Shown here piece after piece: positions 17,374-26,370 of a stretch of DNA of 58,185 bases (the stretch's first letter is position 1; the number at the start of each line of letters is the position of its first letter). The notes under the pieces are model-generated. The model had not been told where the DNA came from and did no database searches. It was given only the letters and a program-made list of their open reading frames with translations. The position numbers and the translations under genes are program-made. The stretch spans positions 1-58,185 of the forward strand of contig JASJDM010000052.1 of NCBI GenBank assembly GCA_030065125.1, given 5' to 3'. Source of the stretch: Lysobacterales bacterium (lineage in GTDB: Bacteria; Pseudomonadota; Gammaproteobacteria; Xanthomonadales; SZUA-38).

Positions 17374-20300
17374 ATGGGAGTTGCCGAATCCAATGATTCC
17401 GAGCTCGTAACCGGCGGCTGGCCGGCAGCTTTGCTGCATGCCGGCCGAGCGGTTCTGGTCGGACTGGCGTTCCCAGCTCTGGCACTGGCCGATATTCCAG
17501 ACCGGGAGGCGGGGAGCGGCAGCGCCCTGGACGACCTGCTGCACCTGGCCAAGGCGCATCCCCAGGTCATCTTCTTTGCCATGGTCGCGCTGGTTGCGAT
17601 TGCCGCCCTGGGTTACTTCGTGCGAGCCCGGCTGGTCCAGCGCGACCAGGCGTTGAGCGAGGCCGAGGTGCAGATGCACAAGCTGCTGGTCAACTCGCCG
17701 GAAGCCATGGTGGTGCTGGACGAGGCCACCGGCAAGCTGGTGCTGGTCAACGACAGGGCCTGCGAAATGTTCCAGTACTCTCACCAGCAGATGATGAAAC
17801 TGGGTGTGGAGGACATCACGCCACCCCAGCAGCCGGACGGCAGATCCTCTCCCGAGCAGATTCGATACTGGGTGGACAAGGCGCTGGATGGCGAAACCCC
17901 GGTGTTTGAGTGGATGCACCAGAATCGGCACGGTGACCAGATTCCCTGTGAAGTCCGCCTGGTCGCAGTGGACGTGGGCAAGCGGCGCCTGGTCCGGGGC
18001 AGCCTGGTGGATATCTCCCGCCGGCAGCGCGCCGAAGAGGCACTGCGCCGCAGTGAAGAGCGCTATCGGGGCGTGGTCGAAACACAGCAGGAACTGCTCA
18101 TGCGGTGGACCCCGGACGGCACCCGCACCTTTGTCAACCAGGCATTCTGCCGGTTTTTCAATCTCAGCCCGGAACATGCCATCGGCTCCAACTTTATCGA
18201 TGAAATCCGCACCGAAGAAAACCGCCTGCTGATGGAGGAAAACCTGCGGCACTACACGCCGGCGTCTCCCAGCCGAACTTACCGGGTACGCATACCCCGG
18301 GACCACGATTTCATCCACATGGAATGGACTGACCAGGCCATGTTTGACGACCGGGGCAAACTGGTGGAGATCCAGTCGGTCGGGCGGGACATCACCGAGC
18401 AGAGAGCCGCAGAGATTGAAACCGAGACTGCCTGGTCCCTGCTGACGGCGGCAGTCGAGAACACACCGGCCGGCATCATCATCGCCGACGCGCCTGACTT
18501 GCGAATCCGCATGGCCAATTCGGCCATCATGAAAGCCTGTGGTGGCCCGATTCCAGAGGCCGAGCCGCTGGAGGACGGGGCCCTGCTCTTCCCCGACGGA
18601 CGGCCGGTCCCGTTTCAGCACCGTCCCCTCGTCCGCGCCGTGCACCGCGGCGAGACCGTTATCGACGAGGAGTACCTTTTCCGCCGCCCTGACGGCGAGG
18701 AGCGATGGCTGCTGACCAGCGCGTCTCCCATCATGGATTCCAAGGGGAATATCATCGCCGGCGTGGCGGTATCGCCGGACATTACCGAGCGCAAGACCAC
18801 CGAACTGGCAATGCGGGCCCTGGTGGAGTCCCTGGCCGAGGTCACCGGCCAGCAGTTCTTCGACCGCCTGGTCACCGAACTGGGCCGAAACCTGGGCGTG
18901 GATATCGTATTCGCAGGGGAACTGGTTCACGCCACCGACCGGGTCAAGATCCTGTCGCTGGCCATTGACGGCGTCGTGTCTTTTGTGGGGGAAGAGTACG
19001 ATGTCGCCGGGTCACCCACCGAGGCCGTCACCAACCAGAAAGTCTGCGTCATCAGCGACCACGTCAGCACCATGTTCCCTGATGATCCGCATCTAAATGA
19101 GTACAACATCAAGGGTTACGTGGGCGTGCCGCTGTTTGACCGTAACCAGAACCTGATCGGCGTGCTGGCGGCCATGTCCCGCCGCCCCATCGACGGCGCC
19201 GAGTTCAAACCGGAGATCCTGGAACTGTTCGGGGCACGGGCCGCCACCGAGCTGGAACGCGCGCGGGCCGCCGAGGCGCTGATGCAGAGCGAGGAACGGT
19301 TTCGTACAGCCTTTGACGAAGCGCCAATTGGCTCATTGCTGGTCGGCCGTGACGGCCGCATCCGCCGGGTCAACGACAACCTGTGTGCCATCACCCGGCA
19401 AACGCCGGACGAGTTGAGCACCATGCGCCTGCGGGAACTGGTTCATCCAGATGACCTGGGCAGCATCCTGAGCGGTAAGGCCCGACTGTTGTCCGGCGAT
19501 ATGGAGAAGGACTTTGGCGAGCGCCGAATTCTCCGAAAGGACGGCACCTATGTATGGGTCAACTACTCCGTGCGCATGATGAACGACCCATCGGGTGAAC
19601 CGATTTTCCTGATCATGATGGAGGACATTTCCCAGCGCAAGCGCGCCGAGGAAGTGCTGCGTACCAGCACTGAACTCCAGCGCATGGTGGTGGAAATGTC
19701 GACCCGGTTCATCGGAGCCGCCACCGACGAAATGGACGTCGAGGTGGAGAGCGCCCTGCAGCGCGTGGGTGCGTTCCTGGGCGTGGACCGGGTCACGCTG
19801 TATCGTCAGGACGACCAGGCAACGGCAAAGGTCACCCACAGATGGTGGGCCAAAGACCTGGACCCGCTGCCGGACGTGATTCCCCTGGACCGGGTACCGG
19901 TAATCGGACGGCGGGCACTGCGCGGCAACGTTGTCAGCCTGGGAAGCGTGTCCGATCTGCCACAGGGGGCCGAGCGGGAACGGGAATTGTTCGAGCGGCT
20001 CGGCATCAAGGCGTGGATCGTTGTTCCACTGCTGGTGGGCAAATCGACGCCCGGACTGATGACTATCAGCACCACTCGAGAAGAGCGCAGCTGGCCGGAT
20101 CACCTGATCCAGTGGCTTCGGGTATTCGGCGAGATGGTAGCCACGGTGCTGGCGAGGAAAGAAGCCGAGGACACGGTTCTGTCCAGCACCGAGCTGCAGC
20201 GCATCACGGTAAAACTGTCGTCTTCGTTCCTGGGCGAATCGGTGGACCATCTGGACGCCGCCATCGATGACGCCTTGCTGCAGCTGGCGGAGTTCATGGG

Positions 20301-23300
20301 GGTCGGCCGTTGCGGGCTGGCCGCGCTCCACGGGAGCACCATGCAGCGACTGAATATCGGCACCGTGGACGGGAGCCGGGGAGCCAGGTTGGTGGCACTG
20401 CCTGATGATCTGGCAGCCAGCCTGATGGAGGGCTCGATCTTCCAGCTGAACAATGTGGAAGAGCTGAAGCCGGAACACCAGGAAATTCGTGGCATCCTCA
20501 GCGAACTGGGAATCAAGTCCTGGCTGGCGATACCCGTGCGCATTGCTGACGGGAACTGGGGTGTCATGACGCTGAGCCAAAGGGAACAGGTCAAGGCCTG
20601 GCCGGTACATCTGCTGGACGGCCTGAGGGTTTTTGGTGAAATGCTGGCCACCGTGCGGGCCAGGCTGACCGCGGAACAAGCGGTCAGAACCACCGCTGAC
20701 CTCCAGAACATGCTGGTGGAACGATCCTCGCGGTTCATTGCGGTACCGGCGGAACAGGCCCCGGACGAGTTGAAAAAGACCCTCAAGGCCGTCAGTGACT
20801 ACCTGGGGGTAGACCGGATCACGTTTTTCCAGGTCCGGGAAGACAACCTGATTGACGTGATCCACCAATGGGGCAGACACGGGGTCAACCCGGTGCCCTC
20901 CGGTCAGCGGCTGGCGCCCCTGGCGGGCGCTGCTGCCCGCGAGGGCCGCGTATTCAAGGTTGAGCGGGTCGAGGACCTGCCGCCGGAAGCCAGCGAGGAA
21001 CGCCGGATCCTGACCCTGCATGAGGTGAAATCCTGGCTGGTCGCGCCCGTGAATGTTTCCGGCCGCGGCCTGTTTGTAATGTCCGTGGCCAGCCTGGACC
21101 ATCACCGCGACTGGCCCGACTACGTGGTGCAGTGGTTGCGGGTGTTCGGAGAAATGATCTTCAACGTCATTGCGCGCAAGGACGCTGAACAGGTGCTGCG
21201 GGCGTCGTCAGAACTGGAGCAGATCATCGCCGAGTCGTCGGCTGTATTCGTGGCCGCCAAGCCGGGGGCCCTGGACCGGGAAATCCAGGCGTCCATCGCC
21301 CGGATCCGCGAGTTTCTGGCCATAGACCACGCTGGACTGTACGAGCGCCAGGACGGAATCATTCATGAGCGGTGCTGTGACTGTGCAGATCCCGGCAACT
21401 GCATCGAAGAGGAAGCGCTGGCAGAGCTCGAATTCACCGCCGGTCCCGGACCGGGCGGGCTGAAAATTTCCGACAAAGGGCAATACTCCGGTTTGTCTCC
21501 CGCTGACCAGGAGTCATTCCGGCAGATGGGCGTATCCGCCTGGCTCGGGCTGCCGGTCCGGATCGGCCTGGAGCGACAGGCCGAACTGGTTTGCATCAAC
21601 CGGGAGCCGCGGGCCTGGCGGGACCATGAAATCCAGGCCTTGCGGGTGTTTGGCGACATGCTGGGTGGTGTACTGGCCCGAGCCGCCACGGAACAGACGC
21701 TGCGGCGCACCTCTGCTCTGCAGCAGCTCCTGGTTGAATTTTCGGCCAGATTCATGCAAGTGGACGCTGCCGGTACTGATGCCGCCATCGAGCAGGTATT
21801 TCAACGGATCGGCGATCACCTGGACATCGACCGCGTGACGCACTACTCGGTCAATAACGGCATCCTGACCGTTCGGCACGCCTGGTGCCGTGACACGGTG
21901 ACCCCTATTCCAAAAGACCTGGTGGTCACCCAGGTCGGCGAGTTGACTCCTCTGGTAGACAACCAGGAAATCGTCCGCCTGGAGCATCTCAACCCCGAGC
22001 AGTACGCTCCCGAGATGGCTTACCTGCTGCCAAAATCCCTGCTGGCGGTACCGATTTCAACCCGGGGCGACTTCACTGGGTGCCTGTCGCTGAGTTCAGT
22101 GACCCACGCAACCCGGTGGCCGGAACATCTGGTCCAGTGGCACCGGGTGCTCGCGGATATACTGGGCACCGTGCTGGCGCGGCGTGAGAGCGAGGAAAAG
22201 CTGACGTTTACCGCGTCCCTCCAGGAAAAACTGGTCGAGTTTTCCGCCCGGTTTATCCGAGCCCACCCCGGGCAGGTCGATCGCGAGATCAACAGTGCAT
22301 TGGCCATCCTGGGAGAGTTCATTGAGGTTGATCGTCTGACCCTGTACACGATGAGCGAGACAGACGCACAAGCCTCACATGCATGGCACAGAGCATCGGC
22401 AATGCCGGCTCCCCAGTTCCTCTCGTTCTCACAGGTATCCCATTTTGGTCCCAAGGTTCTCGCCGGGGAAACCGTCAAGTTCTCGAGCGTCAGCGAGCTT
22501 CCGGAGATTGCTGCTGGTGAGAGGGAGGCCTTCGGCAGGATCAAGACCAAGTCCTGGATCGTCATTCCGGTTGCGATCAGGGAAAAGCTGGTGGGCTGCT
22601 TTTCAGTGGCCACCCAGCATGATGAAAGGCAGTGGCCGGAATACCTGGTGCAGTGGCTGCGGGTGTTTGGCGAATTGCTTTCCGGGGTGCTGGCCCGGCA
22701 GCATGCCGAAGAAGAGTTGCTGGCCTCCCAGGACCGACTGCGTGCCCTGGCTACTCAGCTAACCCGGGTGGAAGAACAGGAACGCCGTCGGATTGCCACC
22801 TTCCTGCACGATCAGATCAGTCAGGCGCTGGCTGTGCTGCGCATGCGTTTCGGACTGCTCCAGCAGATTGTATCGGGTGAAAACGCCGTAGAGATGATCC
22901 GCGAAATCCGGGATCTGATCGAGGAGACTATCGACGATACCCAGACGCTGACCTTCGAGCTCAGCCCCCCGGTTCTGCACGAACTGGGATTGTGGGCAGC
23001 TATCGAATGGGTCGGTGAAAGTGTCTGCGGCCAGAACGGACTGGCGCTGCACATGCCGAAAGAACCTTTTGCTACAACCATCGACCCGGACATCGCTGCA
23101 CTGATCTATCGATCGGTTCGCGAACTGCTGACCAACATTGTCAAACATGCACAGGCCCAAGACGTTAAGATAAGCTATCGACACGGTGACGAAGGGTTGT
23201 CCATCACGGTGGAAGACAACGGTGCAGGCTTTGACACGTCCCTGCTGGACCCAAACCGAGATCTGACCCGGTTCGGCCTGTTCAGCATCCGCGAACGTTT

Positions 23301-23421
23301 GGGACACATCGGAGGCAGGTTTAAGGTCGAATCACGCCCGGGGCGCGGAACCCGTGTCACCCTGTTGGCCCCGCTGCACAATAGCGTGACCGAAGAATCG
23401 TCCGAGGCCCCCGTCTCATGA
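17374..23421 (+). CDS. Giant multi-PAS, multi-GAF sensor histidine kinase (NarL-type)
   Basis: The product has about 2015 residues from the ATG at 17374; a TTG at 17347 is the alternative, and neither has a strong RBS. Order: hydrophobic leader and membrane helix (about 63-89); three PAS domains (about 100-480); a GAF (about 485-630); a fourth PAS (640-760); six tandem GAF-like modules of about 170 residues each (about 763-1782), each opening with an LQ..LVE.SSRF-like helix and closing with a WP-HL-QWLRVFGE-like helix. A HisKA_3 helix follows with the phospho-His in RRRIATFLHDQISQ, then HATPase_c (ELLTNIVKHAQ, DNGAGFD, FSIRERLGHIGG). The stop overlaps the ATG of the response regulator, its probable partner. 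Confidence 0.93.
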   Translation: MGVAESNDSELVTGGWPAALLHAGRAVLVGLAFPALALADIPDREAGSGSALDDLLHLAKAHPQVIFFAMVALVAIAALGYFVRARLVQRDQALSEAEVQMHKLLVNSPEAMVVLDEATGKLVLVNDRACEMFQYSHQQMMKLGVEDITPPQQPDGRSSPEQIRYWVDKALDGETPVFEWMHQNRHGDQIPCEVRLVAVDVGKRRLVRGSLVDISRRQRAEEALRRSEERYRGVVETQQELLMRWTPDGTRTFVNQAFCRFFNLSPEHAIGSNFIDEIRTEENRLLMEENLRHYTPASPSRTYRVRIPRDHDFIHMEWTDQAMFDDRGKLVEIQSVGRDITEQRAAEIETETAWSLLTAAVENTPAGIIIADAPDLRIRMANSAIMKACGGPIPEAEPLEDGALLFPDGRPVPFQHRPLVRAVHRGETVIDEEYLFRRPDGEERWLLTSASPIMDSKGNIIAGVAVSPDITERKTTELAMRALVESLAEVTGQQFFDRLVTELGRNLGVDIVFAGELVHATDRVKILSLAIDGVVSFVGEEYDVAGSPTEAVTNQKVCVISDHVSTMFPDDPHLNEYNIKGYVGVPLFDRNQNLIGVLAAMSRRPIDGAEFKPEILELFGARAATELERARAAEALMQSEERFRTAFDEAPIGSLLVGRDGRIRRVNDNLCAITRQTPDELSTMRLRELVHPDDLGSILSGKARLLSGDMEKDFGERRILRKDGTYVWVNYSVRMMNDPSGEPIFLIMMEDISQRKRAEEVLRTSTELQRMVVEMSTRFIGAATDEMDVEVESALQRVGAFLGVDRVTLYRQDDQATAKVTHRWWAKDLDPLPDVIPLDRVPVIGRRALRGNVVSLGSVSDLPQGAERERELFERLGIKAWIVVPLLVGKSTPGLMTISTTREERSWPDHLIQWLRVFGEMVATVLARKEAEDTVLSSTELQRITVKLSSSFLGESVDHLDAAIDDALLQLAEFMGVGRCGLAALHGSTMQRLNIGTVDGSRGARLVALPDDLAASLMEGSIFQLNNVEELKPEHQEIRGILSELGIKSWLAIPVRIADGNWGVMTLSQREQVKAWPVHLLDGLRVFGEMLATVRARLTAEQAVRTTADLQNMLVERSSRFIAVPAEQAPDELKKTLKAVSDYLGVDRITFFQVREDNLIDVIHQWGRHGVNPVPSGQRLAPLAGAAAREGRVFKVERVEDLPPEASEERRILTLHEVKSWLVAPVNVSGRGLFVMSVASLDHHRDWPDYVVQWLRVFGEMIFNVIARKDAEQVLRASSELEQIIAESSAVFVAAKPGALDREIQASIARIREFLAIDHAGLYERQDGIIHERCCDCADPGNCIEEEALAELEFTAGPGPGGLKISDKGQYSGLSPADQESFRQMGVSAWLGLPVRIGLERQAELVCINREPRAWRDHEIQALRVFGDMLGGVLARAATEQTLRRTSALQQLLVEFSARFMQVDAAGTDAAIEQVFQRIGDHLDIDRVTHYSVNNGILTVRHAWCRDTVTPIPKDLVVTQVGELTPLVDNQEIVRLEHLNPEQYAPEMAYLLPKSLLAVPISTRGDFTGCLSLSSVTHATRWPEHLVQWHRVLADILGTVLARRESEEKLTFTASLQEKLVEFSARFIRAHPGQVDREINSALAILGEFIEVDRLTLYTMSETDAQASHAWHRASAMPAPQFLSFSQVSHFGPKVLAGETVKFSSVSELPEIAAGEREAFGRIKTKSWIVIPVAIREKLVGCFSVATQHDERQWPEYLVQWLRVFGELLSGVLARQHAEEELLASQDRLRALATQLTRVEEQERRRIATFLHDQISQALAVLRMRFGLLQQIVSGENAVEMIREIRDLIEETIDDTQTLTFELSPPVLHELGLWAAIEWVGESVCGQNGLALHMPKEPFATTIDPDIAALIYRSVRELLTNIVKHAQAQDVKISYRHGDEGLSITVEDNGAGFDTSLLDPNRDLTRFGLFSIRERLGHIGGRFKVESRPGRGTRVTLLAPLHNSVTEESSEAPVS

Positions 23422-24071
23422 AAACCAGAATCCTGCTGACCGACGACCACGAGATCATGCGCAAGGGGCTCCGCTCCCTGCTCGAGCGGGAATCGGATTT
23501 CGAAGTCATCGGCGAGGCATCCAACGGCCGGGACGCCATCCGCCTGGCGCGAGAGCTTGAACCGGACATCATGGTCATGGATGTCGGCATGCCGGACGTC
23601 AACGGCATGGAGGCCACCAGTCGCATCATGGCGAAAATGCCGGACATGCGAATCGTGGCCCTTTCGATGCACTCAGACAAACGATTTGTCACCGGCATGC
23701 TGACCGCGGGCGCCTACGGTTATGTGCTGAAGTCCGAAGCAGTGGAGGAGCTGGTGGGGGCCATCCGCGCGGTCCAGACCGGCCGGGTATACACCAGCCC
23801 CAGGGTTACCGACGTGGTGATGCAGGATTACGTCAACAAGCTGACCACCCCCCAGGGCGACGGAGAGTCGCCGCTGACGCCGCGGGAGAGCGAGGTGCTG
23901 GGTTTGCTGGCCGGGGGCGCCAGCACCCGGCAAATCTCCGAGCAGCTGCACCTCAGTGTCAACACCGTCGATACACACAAGCGCCGTATCCAGCAAAAAC
24001 TCGACCTGCATTCCGTGGCCGAACTGACCAAGTACGCCATTCGACACGGGCTGACACAGCTGGACGAATAG
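23418..24071 (+). CDS. NarL/LuxR-type response regulator
   Basis: The 217-residue DNA-binding regulator is the likely phosphorylation target of the kinase just upstream (4-nt ATGA overlap). The receiver has the acidic pair in LLTDDHE, phospho-Asp in MVMDVGMPDVNG, Ser in VALSMHS and Lys in YVLKSEA. The C-terminal LuxR helix-turn-helix is LTPRESEVLGLLAGGAST followed by SVNTVDTHKRRIQQKL. It could bind the 8-1-8 inverted repeats that start 12 nt downstream of its own stop, which is inference. Confidence 0.95.
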   Translation: MKTRILLTDDHEIMRKGLRSLLERESDFEVIGEASNGRDAIRLARELEPDIMVMDVGMPDVNGMEATSRIMAKMPDMRIVALSMHSDKRFVTGMLTAGAYGYVLKSEAVEELVGAIRAVQTGRVYTSPRVTDVVMQDYVNKLTTPQGDGESPLTPRESEVLGLLAGGASTRQISEQLHLSVNTVDTHKRRIQQKLDLHSVAELTKYAIRHGLTQLDE

Positions 24072-24082
24072 CACCACGCCCC

Positions 24083-24119
24083 GTCACGGAATCCGTGCCT
24101 TTGTCACGGAATTTGTGAC
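24083..24119. promoter_or_regulatory. Two phased 8-1-8 inverted repeats (candidate operator)
   Basis: GTCACGGA-A-TCCGTGCC at 24083-24099 and GTCACGGA-A-TTTGTGAC at 24103-24119 each depart from a perfect 8-1-8 palindrome by one position. Their starts are 20 bp apart, about two helical turns, so bound dimers would face the same side. A half-site (TCCGTGA, 24134-24140) follows. They precede the pseudo-receiver gene at 24224. A third copy lies at 24706-24722. Confidence 0.6.
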
Positions 24120-24223
24120 GACCATTCCACATTTCCGTGATTTCATAATCACCCCATCCGGTCTGGTACGGACCATCCGGGCCGGCAATACTGACGGGGT
24201 CGATCACGGACGTGAAGGGAATC

Positions 24224-24658
24224 ATGCAATCCTCCCTGCCCATCAAGATTCTGCTGGCAGAGCCCGATCCGGGCAAACGCCGGTTCCTGGCCGATCTCCT
24301 GGCCAGGGGCACGGAGTGCTGGATCGTGGGCGAATCGGACAATGCCGCTGACCTGCAGGGGCGAGCCGGCAGCCTGCGTCCCAACGTAGTTGTGGTTAGC
24401 GTTGACCTGTTTGAACAACACGATTCGCCGGACCTGATCGCCGATCTCAGCCAGCTCTCCGGAGTGGAAGTGATCGTGATTTCCTCATGGAATGACCACC
24501 GCGACGTGGAAGCTGCCCTGAAGAAGGGTGCCCTGGGCTACCTGCTCGAGATGGATGCGGGCACCGAGCTGCTGGCTGCAGTACGTGAAGTCACTGCAGG
24601 GGAAGTCTATATCAGCTCCGGTGTCGTGGGGCTGTGGCAGGGCGCCGCAGGCGCCTGA
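24224..24658 (+). CDS. Stand-alone receiver-like protein lacking phospho-Asp
   Basis: The 144-residue protein has a receiver (REC) fold and no output domain. Aligned with the neighbouring regulator (PDIMVMDVGMP), the phospho-acceptor Asp is replaced by Ser (PNVVVVSVDLF), and the conserved Lys of VLKSE becomes Glu (LLEMD). The Ser/Thr switch residue is kept (VISSWND). It is therefore probably not phosphorylated in the usual way and may act as a scaffold, anti-partner or ligand-binding pseudo-receiver. I chose the ATG at 24224 (MQSSLPIKILLAEPD) because GAAGGGA lies 4 nt upstream; the GTG at 24212 is in frame but less likely. Confidence 0.72.
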   Translation: MQSSLPIKILLAEPDPGKRRFLADLLARGTECWIVGESDNAADLQGRAGSLRPNVVVVSVDLFEQHDSPDLIADLSQLSGVEVIVISSWNDHRDVEAALKKGALGYLLEMDAGTELLAAVREVTAGEVYISSGVVGLWQGAAGA

Positions 24659-24705
24659 TCTGACGACCCTGCCGTCGACCGGGGTCCCGGTCCACGGCAA
24701 CCCGA

Positions 24706-24722
24706 GTCACGGATTCCGTGAC
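24706..24722. promoter_or_regulatory. Perfect 8-1-8 inverted repeat (candidate operator)
   Basis: GTCACGGA-T-TCCGTGAC is a perfect palindrome with one central base, upstream of the sigma-54 activator gene at 24866. Ten bases further on, CATTTCC...CAC (24732-24754) resembles the stretch after the 24103 repeat (24130-24152), so both upstream regions share more than the palindrome. Confidence 0.6.
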
Positions 24723-24865
24723 ACGAACCACCCATTTCCCTCACATAATTTTCACAGTTCACGCGATGTTCGGGAGTTTTTTCGGGTGGCAGAATGGCAG
24801 CCAACCTGGGGGATACAGCCGGCACATGTGTCGGAGGCAAACGCAAGGTTCAAGGGACAAGAATA

Positions 24866-26242
24866 ATGGGGCAAAACACAGTATTGATCTTCGACGACCG
24901 CGAATCCAGGGCTCAAGGATTCGCCACCACCGCCCAGGCGGCCGGGTACGACGCGTCCATCTACCAACTGTCGGTAACCGACCTGTCTGAGCTGGATGAC
25001 GGCGACTCCGAGCCCCGGATCATCCTGCTGGCCAGCAATGACGACGGTGTCTGCGCCGACCTGGAAAACCGGCTCAACTCCGCGTTTCCCGATGCTGACC
25101 TTATTCATATCGGGGAAGGCGGGAACGCGCCGGAAGACCTGCAGTCCCTGCTCAGCGAACGCGAACAGGCCAGCAACAGCGCCAGTGCCGGTGACCAGAG
25201 CCGGGTCATGCGCGCATTGAATCACGCCATCGAGAGCGTCGCGCGCTCCAACGTGACGGTTCTGATTACCGGCGAAACCGGCAGCGGTAAAGAGGTTGTC
25301 GCGCGCAGGATTCACGCACTGTCTCCCCGCAGGGACAAGCCCTTCGTCGCAGTCAACTGCGCAGCAATACCATCGGAACTCCTGGAGAGCGAGCTGTTTG
25401 GCCACGAAAAAGGCGCGTTCACCGGCGCATTGAGGCATCGTATAGGCCGATTCGAACGAGCTAATGGGGGCACGCTGTTTCTGGATGAAATTGGCGATAT
25501 GCCAAAGAACATGCAGGTCAAATTATTGCGCGCTCTCCAGGACCGGGTGGTTGAGCGCGTGGGTGGTACCCGAGAGATTCCCGTGGACATTCGTGTCATC
25601 GCCGCAACTCACCAGGACCTGAAAGCAGCTACCCGTAAGGGTGAATTCAGGGAAGACCTTTACTACCGGCTGAACGTGTTCCCGGTCGAGGTGCCGGCCT
25701 TGCGGCAGCGCCCGGAGGACCTGCAGCCGCTGTCCAAGACGCTGATCAACCGCATGCGGTCCGAAGGACGACCGGGCGTGACCCTGGCCGACGATGCCAT
25801 CGCCGTCCTGCAGCAATACGCCTGGCCCGGCAACGTTCGCGAACTGAGCAACCTGCTGGAACAGCTGTCCGTGCTGTATCCCAACCAGGTCGTCGGCAGG
25901 GATGAGCTCCCGGGCTGGCTGAGTGGAACCTGCCGCCCCAAGGCCCAGCAGAGGGATTATGAGCCCATGCAGATCCTGCTGGAGCGGAACAACGCGCCAG
26001 CCCAGTCTGACAGCCCGGTGCTGACCGATGCCGGCGTCAACCTGGCCAACTACCTGCGCAAGCAGGAAGCCGCCCTGATTACCCAGGCCCTGGACCGCAC
26101 CAACGGTGTCGTAGCCAGAGCCGCGGACCTGCTCAGCCTGCGCCGCACCACCCTGGTGGAAAAGATGCGCAAGCTCGGTATCGATCGTTTCACGGCCGCC
26201 AACGATGGCAACGGCGCACAGCAGCGCTCAGCCAGCAACTGA
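24866..26242 (+). CDS. FleQ-type sigma-54-dependent transcriptional activator
   Basis: The 458-residue protein has an atypical N-terminal receiver-like domain (about 1-110; NTVLIFDDRESRA), an AAA+ sigma-54 interaction domain and a Fis-type helix-turn-helix. Walker A is GETGSGKE, the sigma-54 contact loop is EKGAFTGAL, Walker B is GGTLFLDEIGDMP, and WPGNVRELSNLLEQ is sensor II. The HTH is at about 415-450 (AARAADLLSLRRTTLVEKMRK-like region). Similarity is closest to FleQ/FlrA. The LFRSLVG segment tied to c-di-GMP binding in Pseudomonas FleQ is not conserved here. The ATG at 24866 has AGGGACA upstream. No flagellar gene is in the window. Confidence 0.88.
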   Translation: MGQNTVLIFDDRESRAQGFATTAQAAGYDASIYQLSVTDLSELDDGDSEPRIILLASNDDGVCADLENRLNSAFPDADLIHIGEGGNAPEDLQSLLSEREQASNSASAGDQSRVMRALNHAIESVARSNVTVLITGETGSGKEVVARRIHALSPRRDKPFVAVNCAAIPSELLESELFGHEKGAFTGALRHRIGRFERANGGTLFLDEIGDMPKNMQVKLLRALQDRVVERVGGTREIPVDIRVIAATHQDLKAATRKGEFREDLYYRLNVFPVEVPALRQRPEDLQPLSKTLINRMRSEGRPGVTLADDAIAVLQQYAWPGNVRELSNLLEQLSVLYPNQVVGRDELPGWLSGTCRPKAQQRDYEPMQILLERNNAPAQSDSPVLTDAGVNLANYLRKQEAALITQALDRTNGVVARAADLLSLRRTTLVEKMRKLGIDRFTAANDGNGAQQRSASN

Positions 26243-26263
26243 CCCCTCTGATCAACGGTTTTC

Positions 26264-26329
26264 CTAGCCCGCGTATTGCCAACTCCCCACCCCTCCCAAA
26301 CCTTGCGGTACGCGGGCTAGAATTTTTTT
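26264..26329 (+). terminator. Terminator after the FleQ-like gene
   Basis: CTAGCCCGCGTA (26264-26275) pairs perfectly with TACGCGGGCTAG (26309-26320) around a 33-nt loop and is followed by AA and seven T. The 12-bp stem and T tract fit an intrinsic terminator for the plus-strand gene. The long loop is unusual. It lies between convergent genes. Confidence 0.7.
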
Positions 26330-26370
26330 CAGCCCTTTGACGGGCACTCAGAGTCAGGCTAAATGCGGGG

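Noticed and set aside
19333..21105. Long minus-strand reading frame (590 codons) inside the sensor kinase gene; similar ones at 2434-4125, 7903-9201, 10795-12393 and 12898-14697
   Set aside because: They lie wholly antisense to well-supported genes, give His/Gln/Gly-rich low-complexity products and have no recognisable domains. They result from the high GC content.
24755..24865. Sigma-54 (-24/-12) promoter upstream of the FleQ-like gene
   Set aside because: A TGGCA occurs near 24786, but no properly spaced TTGCA-type -12 element follows.
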